DNA of 64,000 nucleotides from assembly GCA_965649825.1 (NCBI GenBank), contig OZ287696.1:1178001-1242000 (forward strand), in the 5' to 3' direction. Shown here in pieces: positions 24,190-34,513 of this stretch. The DNA is from Penicillus capitatus. Lineage: Eukaryota; Chlorophyta. The translations under genes and the position numbers were made by a program. Under the pieces are notes generated by a model that saw only the letters and a list, made by a program, of their open reading frames with translations, was not told the DNA's origin and searched no databases. Numbering within the stretch: position 1 is the stretch's first letter; every line of letters starts with the position of its first letter.

Positions 24190-25700
24190 AAAAAAGCTGT
24201 CTGCTGCTGCTGTCAAATCAGGGATTGTATGCTGCTGCTGTCAAATCAGGGATTGTATGCTGCTGGAGGCTGATAATAGGCTGTCTGCTGCTTGCTTCAT
24301 CATAGGCTGCCGGATGTCAAATCATAAGTTGCCTGATGCTGGAGGCTTGCTTCATTGTCGGTTGTCGTCTTCATCGAACACCGTCGGATTTCAGATCACG
24401 TAGGATGTCTGCTGCTGGAGGCCTGACCGTAGGCTTTTCGTCTTCATCATGGACAGTCGGATGTCGGATCGAATTTGTTGTCCGCTGCTGGAGGCTGCTG
24501 CTGCTGCTGCTGCTGGCTTTATCATAAGGTATTGGACGCTTAATCGGAGATCCTGATCTTCATCATAGCTCTCGGATCTTAGATCGGATGGGCAGTTGTC
24601 TTCATCATACGCTGTCGAATATCCGATCAAAGGCTGCTGGAGGCTTGATCGTCGTTTCTCGTCGTCATCGTAGGCTTTTAGATGCCGGGTCATAGACTGC
24701 CGGAGGCTTGATCACACACCATCGGATTCCAGATCTAGGCTGTCGCCTTCATCACACGCCGTCGAATGTCAAATCAGAGGCTGCTGTTGAGGCTTCATCA
24801 TCGGTTGTTCATCATCATCGTCTGTCGGATTCCAGATCATATCGATTGTCTGCTGCTGGCGGTCAGATCATAAGGCTGTCGGAGGCTTCATCGTAGGTTC
24901 TCGTCTTCATTGTTCGCCGTGGGATGTCAGATCGTAGATTATCTGCTGCCGTCGGATCATAGGTTGTCTGCTGATTGCTTCATCGTAGCTCCCGGATGTC
25001 AAATCAAATTCCGTCTGCCGCTTGATGTCAGATGATAGGCTGCTGGAGGCTTGCTTCATCACACGCCGTCGAATGTCAAATCATATTCTGTCTGCTTCTG
25101 AAGGATTGCTTCATCATAGGCTGTCAGATATCGGATCATGTAAGTTGTCTGCTGCCGGAGGCTGTCAGATTATAGGCCGTCGGAGGCTTCATCATAGGTC
25201 TGTCGGACTCCAGATCATAAATTATCTTCTGCTTGAGGCTTGATCGCAGGTCGTCGTCTTCATCATAGATTGTTGCAGGCTTCATCATGGGTTGTCGTTC
25301 TCATCAATGGGCTGTAGGATCCCATATCATAGCATGTCTGCTGCTGGAGGAGGCTTGATCGCAGGTTTTCGTCTTCATCGTAGGCTGTCGGGTTTCAGAT
25401 CATAAATTATATGCTACTGGAGGCTTCATCGTGTGTTGTTCGTCATCATCATCTGTCGGATGTCAGATCATGTGGGTTGTCTGCTGGAGGCTTCCTTGTA
25501 GGCTGTCGGATTCCAGATCAGAGGCTGTCGTCTTCATCGTACACCGTCTACTGTCGAATATTGGATCATTGGATGTTTGCTGCCAGAGACTTCATCGTGG
25601 GTTATCATCGTCATCATGGGCTGTTAGATTCCAGATCATAAGCTGTCTGCCTGGAGGCTTCATCGTACGTTTTCGGACGTCGGCTTCGTCACGTATCGTC
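24190..25700. repeat. 1.5-kb degenerate modular repeat domain
   Basis: About twenty irregular units of mostly 60-100 bp are built from three recurring modules: CTGCTGCTGGAGGCTT, TCGGATGTCAGATCATAGG and TCGTCTTCATCATAGG, in variable order and with many substitutions. A short exact duplication of 28 bp occurs at 24211-24266. CTG triplet runs occur near 24490-24510. No frame stays open across more than a few units, so this is probably non-coding satellite-like DNA or a strongly decayed gene. Confidence 0.75.
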
Positions 25701-26273
25701 TCTTGTTAGCACAGCTGGTCGAGAGAGACCTTATTTGGCCAGCATAATGACATTGCTTCCGCGGCAGATTTCTCTAGGTCTCTCGGAGCTTCGCAGAATT
25801 CACTGGCTGATGAACTAGCACTCTGACCTTGGACGACATCTCTTCTTGACGAGCAACACTTGTTCCAATAGACTAACTGTTAACGAAAGTGAAACGTTTG
25901 CATCGGCTGGGTTTGATTGTACTCAGCAGAGATCAATCGGTGAACTGATCTCTACAGGCGATGCAGTGATGCTGATTGAGACAGTAATCTGCACTGAGGG
26001 CCTTCTGTCTGAATCAAAGCTCGATGACCAGCCATTGCCTCTCAAACGGTAATCGATCGGTCTTCTACGACAAGACTTCACGCATCAATTCTCCACAGTG
26101 TCCTCCACAAAGATCCGAATCTTCTGGCCTGTCTGGAACATCTCGTTCGGCTTTTGTTTTTCGCATTCTAAGGTTCCATACCTTTGACATTATATATCTG
26201 CAGAACACCAGCGGCTTCGCATTCACGGAAGACGACTCGGGTAGGCACGTCGTTCCAGGCTTGGATAGTTATG

Positions 26274-26489
26274 CCATGTGCAGGACTGCGCCGATCTGCA
26301 TCAAGGCAGATCGACGGCAGTCTCATGCACATGGCAGTAGCTATGGCCTCTTGAGCCGCCTCCATGTGCAGGACTGCGCCGATCTGCATCGAGGCAGATC
26401 GACGGCAGACTCATGCACATGGAGTAGCTACGCACAAGGTCTGCGTCGATCTGCATCGAGGCAGATCGACGGCAGACTCATGTACATGC
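26274..26489. repeat. three tandem hairpin-forming elements
   Basis: Copies 1 (26274-26334) and 2 (26362-26422) are nearly identical 61-nt inverted repeats 88 bp apart. The outer arms are CCATGTGCA and TGCACATGG, the inner perfect stem is CGATCTGC with GCAGATCG, and the 6-nt loop is ATCAAG or ATCGAG. Copy 3 (about 26431-26489) keeps the inner stem and 3' arm, but its 5' outer arm has diverged. Both strands carry long open frames through the array, but I take these as by-products of GC content. A structured RNA, a protein-binding palindrome or a MITE-like element are all possible. Confidence 0.8.
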
Positions 26490-26499
26490 CCCTTGTCGA

Positions 26500-27010
26500 C
26501 CATGGGCTGATGTCTGCGTGCTTCCTACGCGTCTCCTCTTCGACTGGCCACGAGTTGGGTGAAACCGAGAAGGCAGCTGGCAATGTTATCCCCCAGGTAA
26601 TGGACCTGGTCAGGGCTTCAGGCTTTGTCGCTTCGGTCCTTGGAGAATACTGGCTTTGATTCCAGCCTTCTGTTCGCCAAAGAAAATTTATCGTTGACCG
26701 AATTCTTGACGGGGATCTTCTTTCATCCAAATCTGCTAGGATGGGCCTCCCTCCACCAGATAGTGTTTCTTTCTCCCTCTGTGAACTGCACAATCGTTTA
26801 GGAGAGAGTGCGTAAAGGGTGGGCTGACCTGGCGATTGCAATCACGGAGTGTTGGCTGTTAATCTCTAGGACAGCCTCACATCTGACTGCCTGCAGCCGC
26901 TCCAGATCCGTCCTGCGTCGCAGCTGGACTCGCTCTCCACTCCGGAGACCGCATCCTCCGTCCTGCGCACAGAGTGAGGAGAGGGATCCCTGGCAGAAAG
27001 GATGGGCACC
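26500..27010. other. intergenic interval before a GC-rich block
   Basis: No gene is supported. Open frames on both strands overlap the hairpin array and have no recognisable motif. Base composition shifts toward GC near 26870. Confidence 0.4.
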
Positions 27011-27563
27011 TTATAGCAAACCTTTTCGTCGCTTGTGTTTCGGCTTCCTGGCAGCTCGAGGCGCGGCAGAGCCGCGCCTTCTCCTCTTCTTCGTCTCCTT
27101 CGGCTCTCTGGCGGCCTTCAGCGATCTCTTGCGACATCGATCGCGGTTCAGTCGCACCACCTGCTGGTGGGCGACATTCATCTTGTTGGCGATGTCCCTG
27201 CACTTCTCCACGTCGAGCGGATCCATGTCGTCCATCCGCTCCTGGAGCGTCAGCCACTTGGACGTCGTCGTCTTGGGGCTTGACCAGTTTCCGGCGACAG
27301 CTCCATCCCTATTGCTGTCGACTTCGCCCCGTCCAGGTAGCAGCAGATCGCGGTGATCATCATCGTCGCTTGAGAGAGGCAACAACGTATCTTCCTCGTC
27401 GCTGCCCGTGTCGCCGGAGACAGTTTGGTACCTGCGTAGCTAACACTGGATTCTCTTAGATGCTCCATCCTTAGCTACCTCTGACGATTCAGACGTCAAC
27501 CGTCCCATGCCACGCGTCTCCGAGCCCCCCGGCAGTCCAGAGAACAGCCGCACCGGACTCCAT
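27011..27563 (-). CDS. basic nuclear protein of unknown function
   Basis: Two exons (27563-27495 and 27439-27011) with a 55-nt intron give 165 residues. The first half has an acidic, Ser-rich segment (VSGDTGSDEEDTLLPLSSDD). A helical stretch (KWLTLQERMDDMDPLDVEK, then CRDIANKMN) follows. The end is strongly basic with likely nuclear signals (KKRRRRGS and KPKHKRRKG). I do not recognise a family. The upstream frame stays open past the chosen ATG, so the protein may begin in an earlier exon. It lies in the GC-rich block and shares its codon bias. Confidence 0.45.
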
Positions 27564-28019
27564 TGTCGAGTCCACCACACCCACGACCCACGTTCTGGAC
27601 AGTTCCGAGTCGATCCTTTCGGTCGCGGAGGGCGAGTTTTCGTCGACTGGCGACCTGCAAGACGCAAATGAACGTTGGGTAATGTGAAGGAATTTCCCAC
27701 GAGGGCAGGAGGAGAGATTCGACTCACTATCGAAGGCGCACGCGGAAGGAGTGCCAAATGGCTGGAGTCGGCTTCCGATCTCTATCCAGCAGATCCTTCT
27801 TGGTGGGCGAGTGCGTCGAAAGGCAGCGGCTTGGACAGCGGTAGACGAAAATCGTCAAGAGAGCGGCGACCGGGAAGCGTTTCTGCTGGAAAAGATAAAC
27901 GCAGCGAGAAACGTCCAAAACTCGAAGAAACGAAAAAGCAATACGATTCAGAAACGCCCAGGGTTTTGACCGCAAATGACAGTCGCAACCGTGTGAGGCA
28001 GTTAGTGATGGCGACGTAA

Positions 28020-28693
28020 TCACCAACGACGAAGCCGCCGAGCAATAAGCAAGCGCTAGACTCGACTGAAACGCTTCCAGCATCCAAATCTCCTGCTGTG
28101 GAACGGACTGTGCCGTTATCCAGTCACATGTCGAGGAATGTTATTTCTCGAGGATCATGCAGAAGTGGCGGTTATGACTGGCACATGAGAGGCTGCATGC
28201 AAAATCGAACCGGATACCCATTTCTGGCGTTTAGCAGATCATGTTCATAGAAATCACCCTGTGGACTTATACCTATTGCATCTCAGTACTGGTTTGAGAC
28301 TCGCTGTCATACAAGTATCAAAGAAATGTAACTATGTGCTCTCTACCTTCGAGTGATCAAAGGGCGAGGTAAGACCCTCTCAAGGATGTCTTCATCAGAA
28401 TCGCGATCAATCAGTTGACAGCACGAGTTGTTGATTTCTCATCTGAGCACTCTTCTGATGATACGACAATGGCCAACACAGATTGATTTAGGATGGTATG
28501 AATTGGTTATTGGTTTGATGGTGATCACCTGGTGTGCGTGTCGAAATATTGGCGCGTAGCTCTCTGAAACGATCTGGCGAACTCTCTACCTACTTGGGCG
28601 CCGACCTAACCTCTATAATCCGTAAGACGGTCTCGTTTAAGGATTCTTGCTTTGCTCGGGCCGGAGATTTCCAATGGATCTTCTCTTGACAGT
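28020..28693. other. intergenic interval
   Basis: I see no gene or repeat here. The composition falls back to AT-rich between two GC-richer gene groups. Confidence 0.45.
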
Positions 28694-29047
28694 ATGTCGT
28701 CAGTGACAGACACGAGAGACGGCGATCAAGCGAGTCGAGATTTCGCCTTGACAGTTGCCTTTCTTTCGCGAGAAAAGACGGCTGCACAAAAGAGGCGTCG
28801 TCTAATTGGTGACCGTGGTTCAAGGAATGCAGAGCAAGAAACCACTGCGCAGCTCGCAAAGGAGGTTCTTCGTACGATCGGGCGCGTAGAAGACGATCGC
28901 TGTAAACTCATTCCGAGAACAGTTTCGTCGAGTAACAAGCGTTCCCTCTGTTCATCTGACGAAAGCTCCGCCAAAGAAACGCGTCAGCGTGAGCAACAGA
29001 CAAATGCAATTTCACTCGGAAACTTCTCGCACGCCAAAACGTTCTAG
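28694..29047 (+). CDS. hypothetical charged protein
   Basis: A single open frame of 117 residues from an ATG at 28694. It is hydrophilic, Arg/Glu/Ser-rich and probably helical in the middle (SREKTAAQKRRRLIGDRG and TTAQLAKEVLRTIGRVEDD). No family is recognised. Its 3' end overlaps the convergent Sua5 gene by 36 bp. It could be spliced near its end to avoid that overlap, but I saw no decisive junction. Confidence 0.4.
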   Translation: MSSVTDTRDGDQASRDFALTVAFLSREKTAAQKRRRLIGDRGSRNAEQETTAQLAKEVLRTIGRVEDDRCKLIPRTVSSSNKRSLCSSDESSAKETRQREQQTNAISLGNFSHAKTF

Positions 29048-29812
29048 AGCTTCCAGAACGGACTGGAGACCGTCCCCTGCACGCAGAATTTTGTACTGGC
29101 CCGATGACGACAGATCCACCACGGTCGATCCCAGTTTCGATCCTGAGCTTCGGCCACCGTCGAAGACGACGGCACAGTCCGGCCAGAGCTCCTGAAACTC
29201 AGAAACGCACACACTTGACGGATCTCCGCTCCTGTTGGCGCTCGTCAGCGCGATCGGTTTGCGCAGCCGACTGCACAGAAGGCGAGCGAACTCGGCATCC
29301 GGTACCCGCACGCCTAGAGATGCAGCCGAAACGCGAGATGGCACCGTGGGTTCCATCAGAACCTACCGATCGAAGGGAGACCTGGATTGAGCTCCGGTGC
29401 GAGGGGAGACGTCTCCTTCCGTCGGAGGACCGCCGTTACGGGTCCAGGAAGCAGGGCATCCAGCAACCCGTCGGGCAGGTGATGCACCTCGCACAGTCTG
29501 GCGACATCTTGAACCTCGGCCACGCACACGGCCAGCGGCACATCCGTCGAACGACCCTTCGTCGCATACAGGGCGTTGACGGCGTTTCCGTTCCCTGCGT
29601 CCGCCGCCAATCCGTAGATCGTGTCCGTGGGCAGGCCTATGCGGCGCAGAGGATGAGAGTGGAGAACGAGAAGCGAGATCCGGACCGACGAGTCTGCCTC
29701 TCTCGAGTTCCTCGACGCCTCTGTCGACGTGTTCAACGACGGCTGGAAGGATTCGTCCCTCGGCGTTGTCTTCGCCACCCGGAGAGCCCTTCCTCTCGTC
29801 TTTGAAACGCAT
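29012..29812 (-). CDS. Sua5/YrdC threonylcarbamoyl-AMP synthase
   Basis: Makes L-threonylcarbamoyl-AMP from threonine, bicarbonate and ATP, the first step toward t6A37 in tRNAs. Three exons (29812-29686, 29636-29367, 29313-29012) join RGRLVGLPTDTIYGLAADA, YATKGRSTDVPLAVCVAEV, LLPGPVTAVL, NPGLPSIGVRVPDAEFARLL and IALTSANRSGDPS, all diagnostic of the YrdC fold. The length fits the YrdC domain alone, without the extra Sua5 C-terminal domain. I chose the ATG at 29812 because the longer open frame lacks an ATG. It begins 34 bp after the PDE12 homolog on the same strand. Confidence 0.92.
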
Positions 29813-29846
29813 ATCCACGACGACCTGCGGTGCCGACAGTGGTTTC

Positions 29847-32353
29847 TCAGCTACGACACTCGGTACAGAGATGGCCACTCACCGCCAGATGATCGGACGG
29901 GTACACCTTGGAGGGACACGGCTTCCCTATCCTCTCGGGAGAGGGTATGGGAATGTCCCGTTCGACGTCCACGAAGCGCGGCTCGTACCAAACGTAGTCC
30001 AGCAGTCCTTTGAAGCCTTCAGTGAAGTTCGAGTAGGGCGTTTCCAGACCTGACACACAGCCGAACGTCTGTTAGACGTGATCGAACGAACAGCTTTCGA
30101 TCGTTCGTTCCCTACTCATCGCGCTTCGAAGCTCGAACGGCGCCTCGACGTCGATGCCTTCGACTGGATCCCCTTCGCCCTCGTCTGCGCTCTCGTACAG
30201 CCGCGACACGTCGTCTTCTGGTGTCATCTGGGCGGAGAAACAGACGGAGTCGGTGTCGAGCCGAGCAGAGGCGATCACCTTGGTCCAGCGGAACTTCCGG
30301 CACTCGCTCCACTCCCAGTGGTCCTTCCTAAGGCGGCCGTCGCGCAGCAGCGTCAGTGCGGCTGCGTCCACAAAGAGCGTTGCGGCTTCTGCATCGCCGA
30401 GAGCCAGACTGCATACCGTCGACTTTCCCGGTGGCCAGATCGACGCTGCTGTTCAGATCGCCGACCAGCACAAGCTGCGCACTCTCTTCAACGGATCGCG
30501 CCCAGACGCTCGCCCGGTGGAGCATGTCGAGGACGTGGAAGACGCGTATGTGCTCTCCGTGCGAATGAGAAATGAGATGCGTGTTCACCACGCAGAGCGG
30601 CTTCTCGCCTTCTCCGACCGGCTTCAGGAGGACCGCCTGGCCAATCGTCACCACGTTCTTGAGCGCCGTGCTCATGTTCTTGCACCCGGCGATCATCTCG
30701 CGAAAGGGCATGAGGTGTGCGGGAAGCTCGCCGTTCAGGACTTCGTTCATGTTCAGGCGGACATGCGCAGCAATCTGAGTGCATGCGATGCAAGGTTCGC
30801 GGCGGCGCAATCGCAGACGGACGCACCTCGAATCGCGATCGGCGGGCGAAGAGGGCCTCTCCCTCTCTCGTGGTGCCGCTTTTCTGCGCAAAGACGCCGG
30901 CGAATCCTACAGACACGACAGATGGAGGAGAGGGACCCTTCCGTTGACGTGACCTTCGGCCTGGAGATGGGGACGGTAGTAGGTGTCGAAGGCTTTCTGG
31001 TCGCACTCCTGCAAGCAGACAATGTCTGCGTGGTAGCCGAGCAGTTCTTTGAGCACAAGCTGCTTCCGCACGTCGATGTCGAGATCGCTGACAGAACTCA
31101 GCGTCAGTCTCAAAAGACAGGGGGCGAGGGCGCGCCTGGGGCTGCAGTATCCGAAAACGCTCTTCGCGTTCGGCCTCGAAACGTAGGAGTCGGCGAGGAC
31201 GTTGTAGGTGACCACGCGGAAGGACGGGGACTCTAGTGTCCGAGGCGTCAGCTCGTGTCGGCCGTCTCCGGACGCCTTCTCCCTTCCGGGAGCCACGGGA
31301 CCTGTCGACGGACGACACGTGCGTCTGTGCCGAGCGAGGAGGAAACGAACCCTGTTCGGCGAAACGCGACTCGCCGTGGACAGACGCTCCTTCTTCTGCT
31401 CCTTCGACGTCTCGGGCCACCGGCGTGCACTCGACTCCCAGTAAACGACCCACGTCTGGCGGTGCCGGAGTGTAGACCCTCTCTGTGGCAGCTTCCAACT
31501 TCGTCCACGACGTGCCTATCAACAGAATGCGATCTCTTCCTGACTGCCCCGCTAAAGTGAGCAACTTTTAGATGTCCTGGTGAACCACTGCCACAGACAG
31601 GCAGATTCGTCGGCGAATTCGAGCTGCACAAGACCCAGGTCGGCAGCAGTCCGGAAACGAACGCGGGCGCACTTCGCAGAGCGGGAAGACAGGGTGTCCG
31701 GCGATCGGCCTTTCGTTTAGACACATCTGGAATGGAGAAATGGAAGACGAAACGCGGACAGGCCTGGCTCACGTTCATGACGGTGGGCGGATTCGTCACG
31801 ACCTCGTAGCGCTTGTCGCCTGCGATCAGCCACCTCGCTCTTCGCCACGCACGCTCGTTCGTCACTGCTTCGTCGACCAGACTGCAAGAATCGCCACCCT
31901 CTGCGAGACGGGTGGATCGGACGGGCAGCAACGCACGTCGCTTCGGAGTCGGACGCATAGAGAGCCACGGTGACCGGTTGTTCTTCGACCCCGTCACACT
32001 CTTCCTGACCGGCTCGCTTGTTCCTTCCCTTCTCTAGCATCCAACTGGCTCGTTCTCTGGAGTTGGCTTGGCGGCGGCGTCTTACTCTTGTCGGAGCGGA
32101 GGCTCAGTCGGAGTCGATGCAAGGATCGGCTCAGCTCCTCTCCCTTGGGTCTGCCAACACACATCTGTTCTGCCATGGACTCCGTGCGATCGAGGGGGAC
32201 CGGTTGAGCGTCCGCACTCTGTCGCGGATGGTGAGGGTGATTGTCAAGTTCTCTTCGGCGTCGGGAATGCGCACGACGGCCTGGTCGCAGACACGCGTGA
32301 TCGAAGGACCGGACACTCCTCGAGCGCACTTTCTCTGCGCTGCTGCCAGACAT
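29847..32353 (-). CDS. 2',5'-phosphodiesterase 12-like (PDE12) nuclease
   Basis: PDE12 removes poly(A) from mitochondrial RNAs and cleaves 2-5A in animals. Thirteen exons close in frame to 635 residues: 32353-32330, 32280-32218, 32164-32086, 32033-31923, 31864-31773, 31726-31673, 31623-31566, 31515-31351, 31301-30954, 30906-30827, 30774-30417, 30388-30116, 30049-29847. The N domain matches PDE12 (AVVRIPDAEENL, RYEVVTNPP, TSWTKLEAATERVYTP). The EEP nuclease domain has TYNVLADSYV, DIVCLQECD with the catalytic Glu, VVNTHL, LVLVGDLNSS and the terminal PSDHLAV. One intron (30389-30416) is only 28 nt. The locus is GC-rich. Confidence 0.92.
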
Positions 32354-32490
32354 GTTCGGCGCTGCGCCGAGTGCGAGGGACGCTTTGAAGAAACGCGGAC
32401 GGAAATCGCGGCGCAGTAACGTCAACGGCGAAAAGGGGGCGTGCATGGCACTGCCGATCACATTCCGCAGAAGGACAAGGCGATTGCCTG

Positions 32491-33128
32491 TTAGGTACGA
32501 CGTCCCATCGTCTGGGGCACAGGATCGGCTGGTCGCAGATCCGCGAGGGTCAGCGCCGACACGCGCTCATCGCCCGGACGAACAGCGCCTGAACCGTCTG
32601 GACGCCTTCCCCCATGCACTCCGTCGTCTCTCTTCCTCCTCAGCTTCCTGTCCCAAACCTGTCCGATGGAGATGGCATCCTGGATGTGGCGAATCGACGT
32701 TGTGCTGGGGTCGATTCCGAGGTCCAGCATCCTCGATAGGATCTCCACTGCCTTCTCTGGCATTGCTTTGACGTGACAGCTCTTCAGGAGCAGCTCGAAC
32801 GTCTCGCTGTTCGGTCTGGTCTCCGACGATACGCCGAGTTCGATTCTCCGCATCGCGGAATCGAAAACCTCCAAGGCTGCCGAAAACTGAAAGCCAGTCG
32901 TCTGCGTTGTCCGGAAGGTCGTCTGCCGCTCACTTGGTCTGCCTTGATCAACGACTCGATGACGGCTTCGAGGAGATCGACTGGCATCCGACAACCGCTC
33001 AGCCTCGCCCCCTGCGGCAATTCTCGAAGTTCAGTCTGTCGACTGGACTCGGCAGCCGGGTCGACACTATAATCGCTCGCGGGGGAGCCCATCGGCCAGC
33101 CGCTTTCAGAAGCGAGACGATCGTCCAT
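32491..33128 (-). CDS. PPR-repeat protein
   Basis: Two exons separated by a GT-AG intron near 32890-32935. PPR-like helical pairs include PVDLLEAVIESLIKADQ, FSAALEVFDSAM and a canonical repeat (NSETFELLLKSCHVKAMPEK, then AVEILSRMLDLGIDPS). PPR proteins bind organellar RNA, usually in mitochondria or plastids. Only two to four repeats are visible, fewer than typical, so upstream or downstream exons may be missing. The open frame continues upstream to about 33170 without an ATG. The last part after KLRRKRDD is Gly/Arg-rich and may run into an unrecognised intron. Confidence 0.55.
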
Positions 33129-33170
33129 CAGTTGCTGTTCGAAACGCGGACCAAGTCGAGGAATAGACAA

Positions 33171-34051
33171 TCGAGAACGAGGGTGCGATCGGCGGTATTT
33201 GCGAGGCAGTTCGAAGCCGCTCGCCGTTTCCTGTTACATCGTCTCGTCGTCAGTCGACCGCAAGTGCTGATCCGGGTTCTCGCAAATCGATAGGCCTCCA
33301 ATGGATTGTTGCTCTAACGTTCGAATTTGTGTTACATCCTCTTCAGTCGTTTTCTGCAACAAAGAAGAGCGTCTCCTGACTAAATCGGTTGTCAAGAATC
33401 GATTCAGATCGTCCACCAAGCCGACGCTCTGAAAAGAATCTTACTCGTGCATGCATCTCACAGACGAGAAAACAAACGTCACCGAACTGAATACGCGTCG
33501 CAATGAAACAAAGATTTGCCGGAAGCAAGAAACGACCCATCGGTAAATCCAGACGAGCGATCCTTCATCGACGTTGCAGCGATGAACAACAGACACAGCT
33601 TTCCAAGAGCTTCTCAGGCGAGGGACACTCTTCTGTGTGCGATCGTGCAGGCAAGTGCCACAGCAGTATGCACTGTCGACGACGGTTTCTCCAACAGGCT
33701 GATGATGCCGGATCGCCTGGAAACCGCCGATCGAGGACGACCAGATAAGCATAAAACGCACGCGATGCTCGATCGATCGCTGATGGATCGTCCACAGAGT
33801 GCGAATCCGTTGCGCTCTCGTGTGCATTGCGAGTGCGGTGTGAAAGAACCTATTGAACTCTCGGCCTGCTGTCGTATTCTCACTGTTTCGTAACAAGTCT
33901 GGAGTGTCTTGGTTTATCCAGATTGTCGGCTTCCTGCTACACAGTCTTCTGTCTCTTTTCAGTCTGTCTGCGGTGTGCGTGGCGCGTCATTGAAGTAATA
34001 GTTAGACGATTGGAACAGCGTCGCAGAGATGATGTCCTTCTCGTTTTCCTG
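33171..34051. other. intergenic interval
   Basis: Overlapping frames on both strands between 33440 and 33900 lack motifs and good start codons. I see no supported gene; the right part should contain the promoter of the membrane ORF. Confidence 0.4.
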
Positions 34052-34513
34052 ATGTTACGATCAGCTTGCAAAACCGGCGTTTGTTCTGTCTGCATTGTTT
34101 TCCTTGTACCACTCGCATTTTATGCAGTGTCACACTACTATGACTTTATCGACAAGCTTGCTCTTCGTTCGGCCTTCTTTAGCGGCACGGACGAGGAATT
34201 CCTCCTCTTTATGATGGAAGACGAAGAAATCTCGGCTGCGTTTGAAGAGCTACTCCATAGTGGCCTTCGCCTTTTATTACTCGCTATTCTCGCCATTGGG
34301 AGTCTTATCTGCTATACTGGTTTCGCAGTCTGCCCAAAATGCTGGTGTTGTTGTTGGGTCTCCTGCTGTTTCTTTGTCTTCGAGTATGTGTTGTTGATGA
34401 TGTCTCCATCGATTCTGAACTTTCTCGCCGTGTATGTCAAGGATAACTTCGTGCCCCATGGTGATAAAAACACGGATGATCGATTTTGCGATGCGGACAT
34501 CGGAATCTGCTGA
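34052..34513 (+). CDS. hypothetical multi-pass membrane protein
   Basis: An ATG-initiated frame of 153 residues with three hydrophobic segments: VCSVCIVFLVPLAFYAVSHY, LRLLLLAILAIGSLICYTGF and a Cys-rich CCWVSCCFFVFEYVLLMM preceded by CPKCWC. An acidic loop (MMEDEEISAAFEELL) lies between the first two. The layout vaguely recalls tetraspanins but lacks their CCG motif and a fourth segment. No family is recognised. The frame is open upstream to 33923 without an ATG. Confidence 0.4.
   Translation: MLRSACKTGVCSVCIVFLVPLAFYAVSHYYDFIDKLALRSAFFSGTDEEFLLFMMEDEEISAAFEELLHSGLRLLLLAILAIGSLICYTGFAVCPKCWCCCWVSCCFFVFEYVLLMMSPSILNFLAVYVKDNFVPHGDKNTDDRFCDADIGIC

Noticed and set aside
26024-26659. A 211-codon plus-strand open frame across the hairpin array
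   Set aside because: It has no recognisable motif, its composition follows the inverted repeats, and an overlapping minus-strand frame is equally open.
26428-26841. Minus-strand frame that at first looked retroelement-like
   Set aside because: No reverse transcriptase, RNase H or integrase motif can be pointed to, and it overlaps the hairpins.
27675-28019. Plus-strand basic ORF opposite the nuclear-protein gene
   Set aside because: It lacks an ATG in frame, and the several splice options I tried gave no consistent product.
31090-31125. A possible 31-nt intron in PDE12 exon 9
   Set aside because: The phases do not match; reading straight through keeps the frame and only adds a short loop relative to animal PDE12.
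33441-33896. Overlapping 125-150 codon frames on both strands
   Set aside because: Mutual overlap, missing ATG on the plus strand and no motifs make them likely chance frames.
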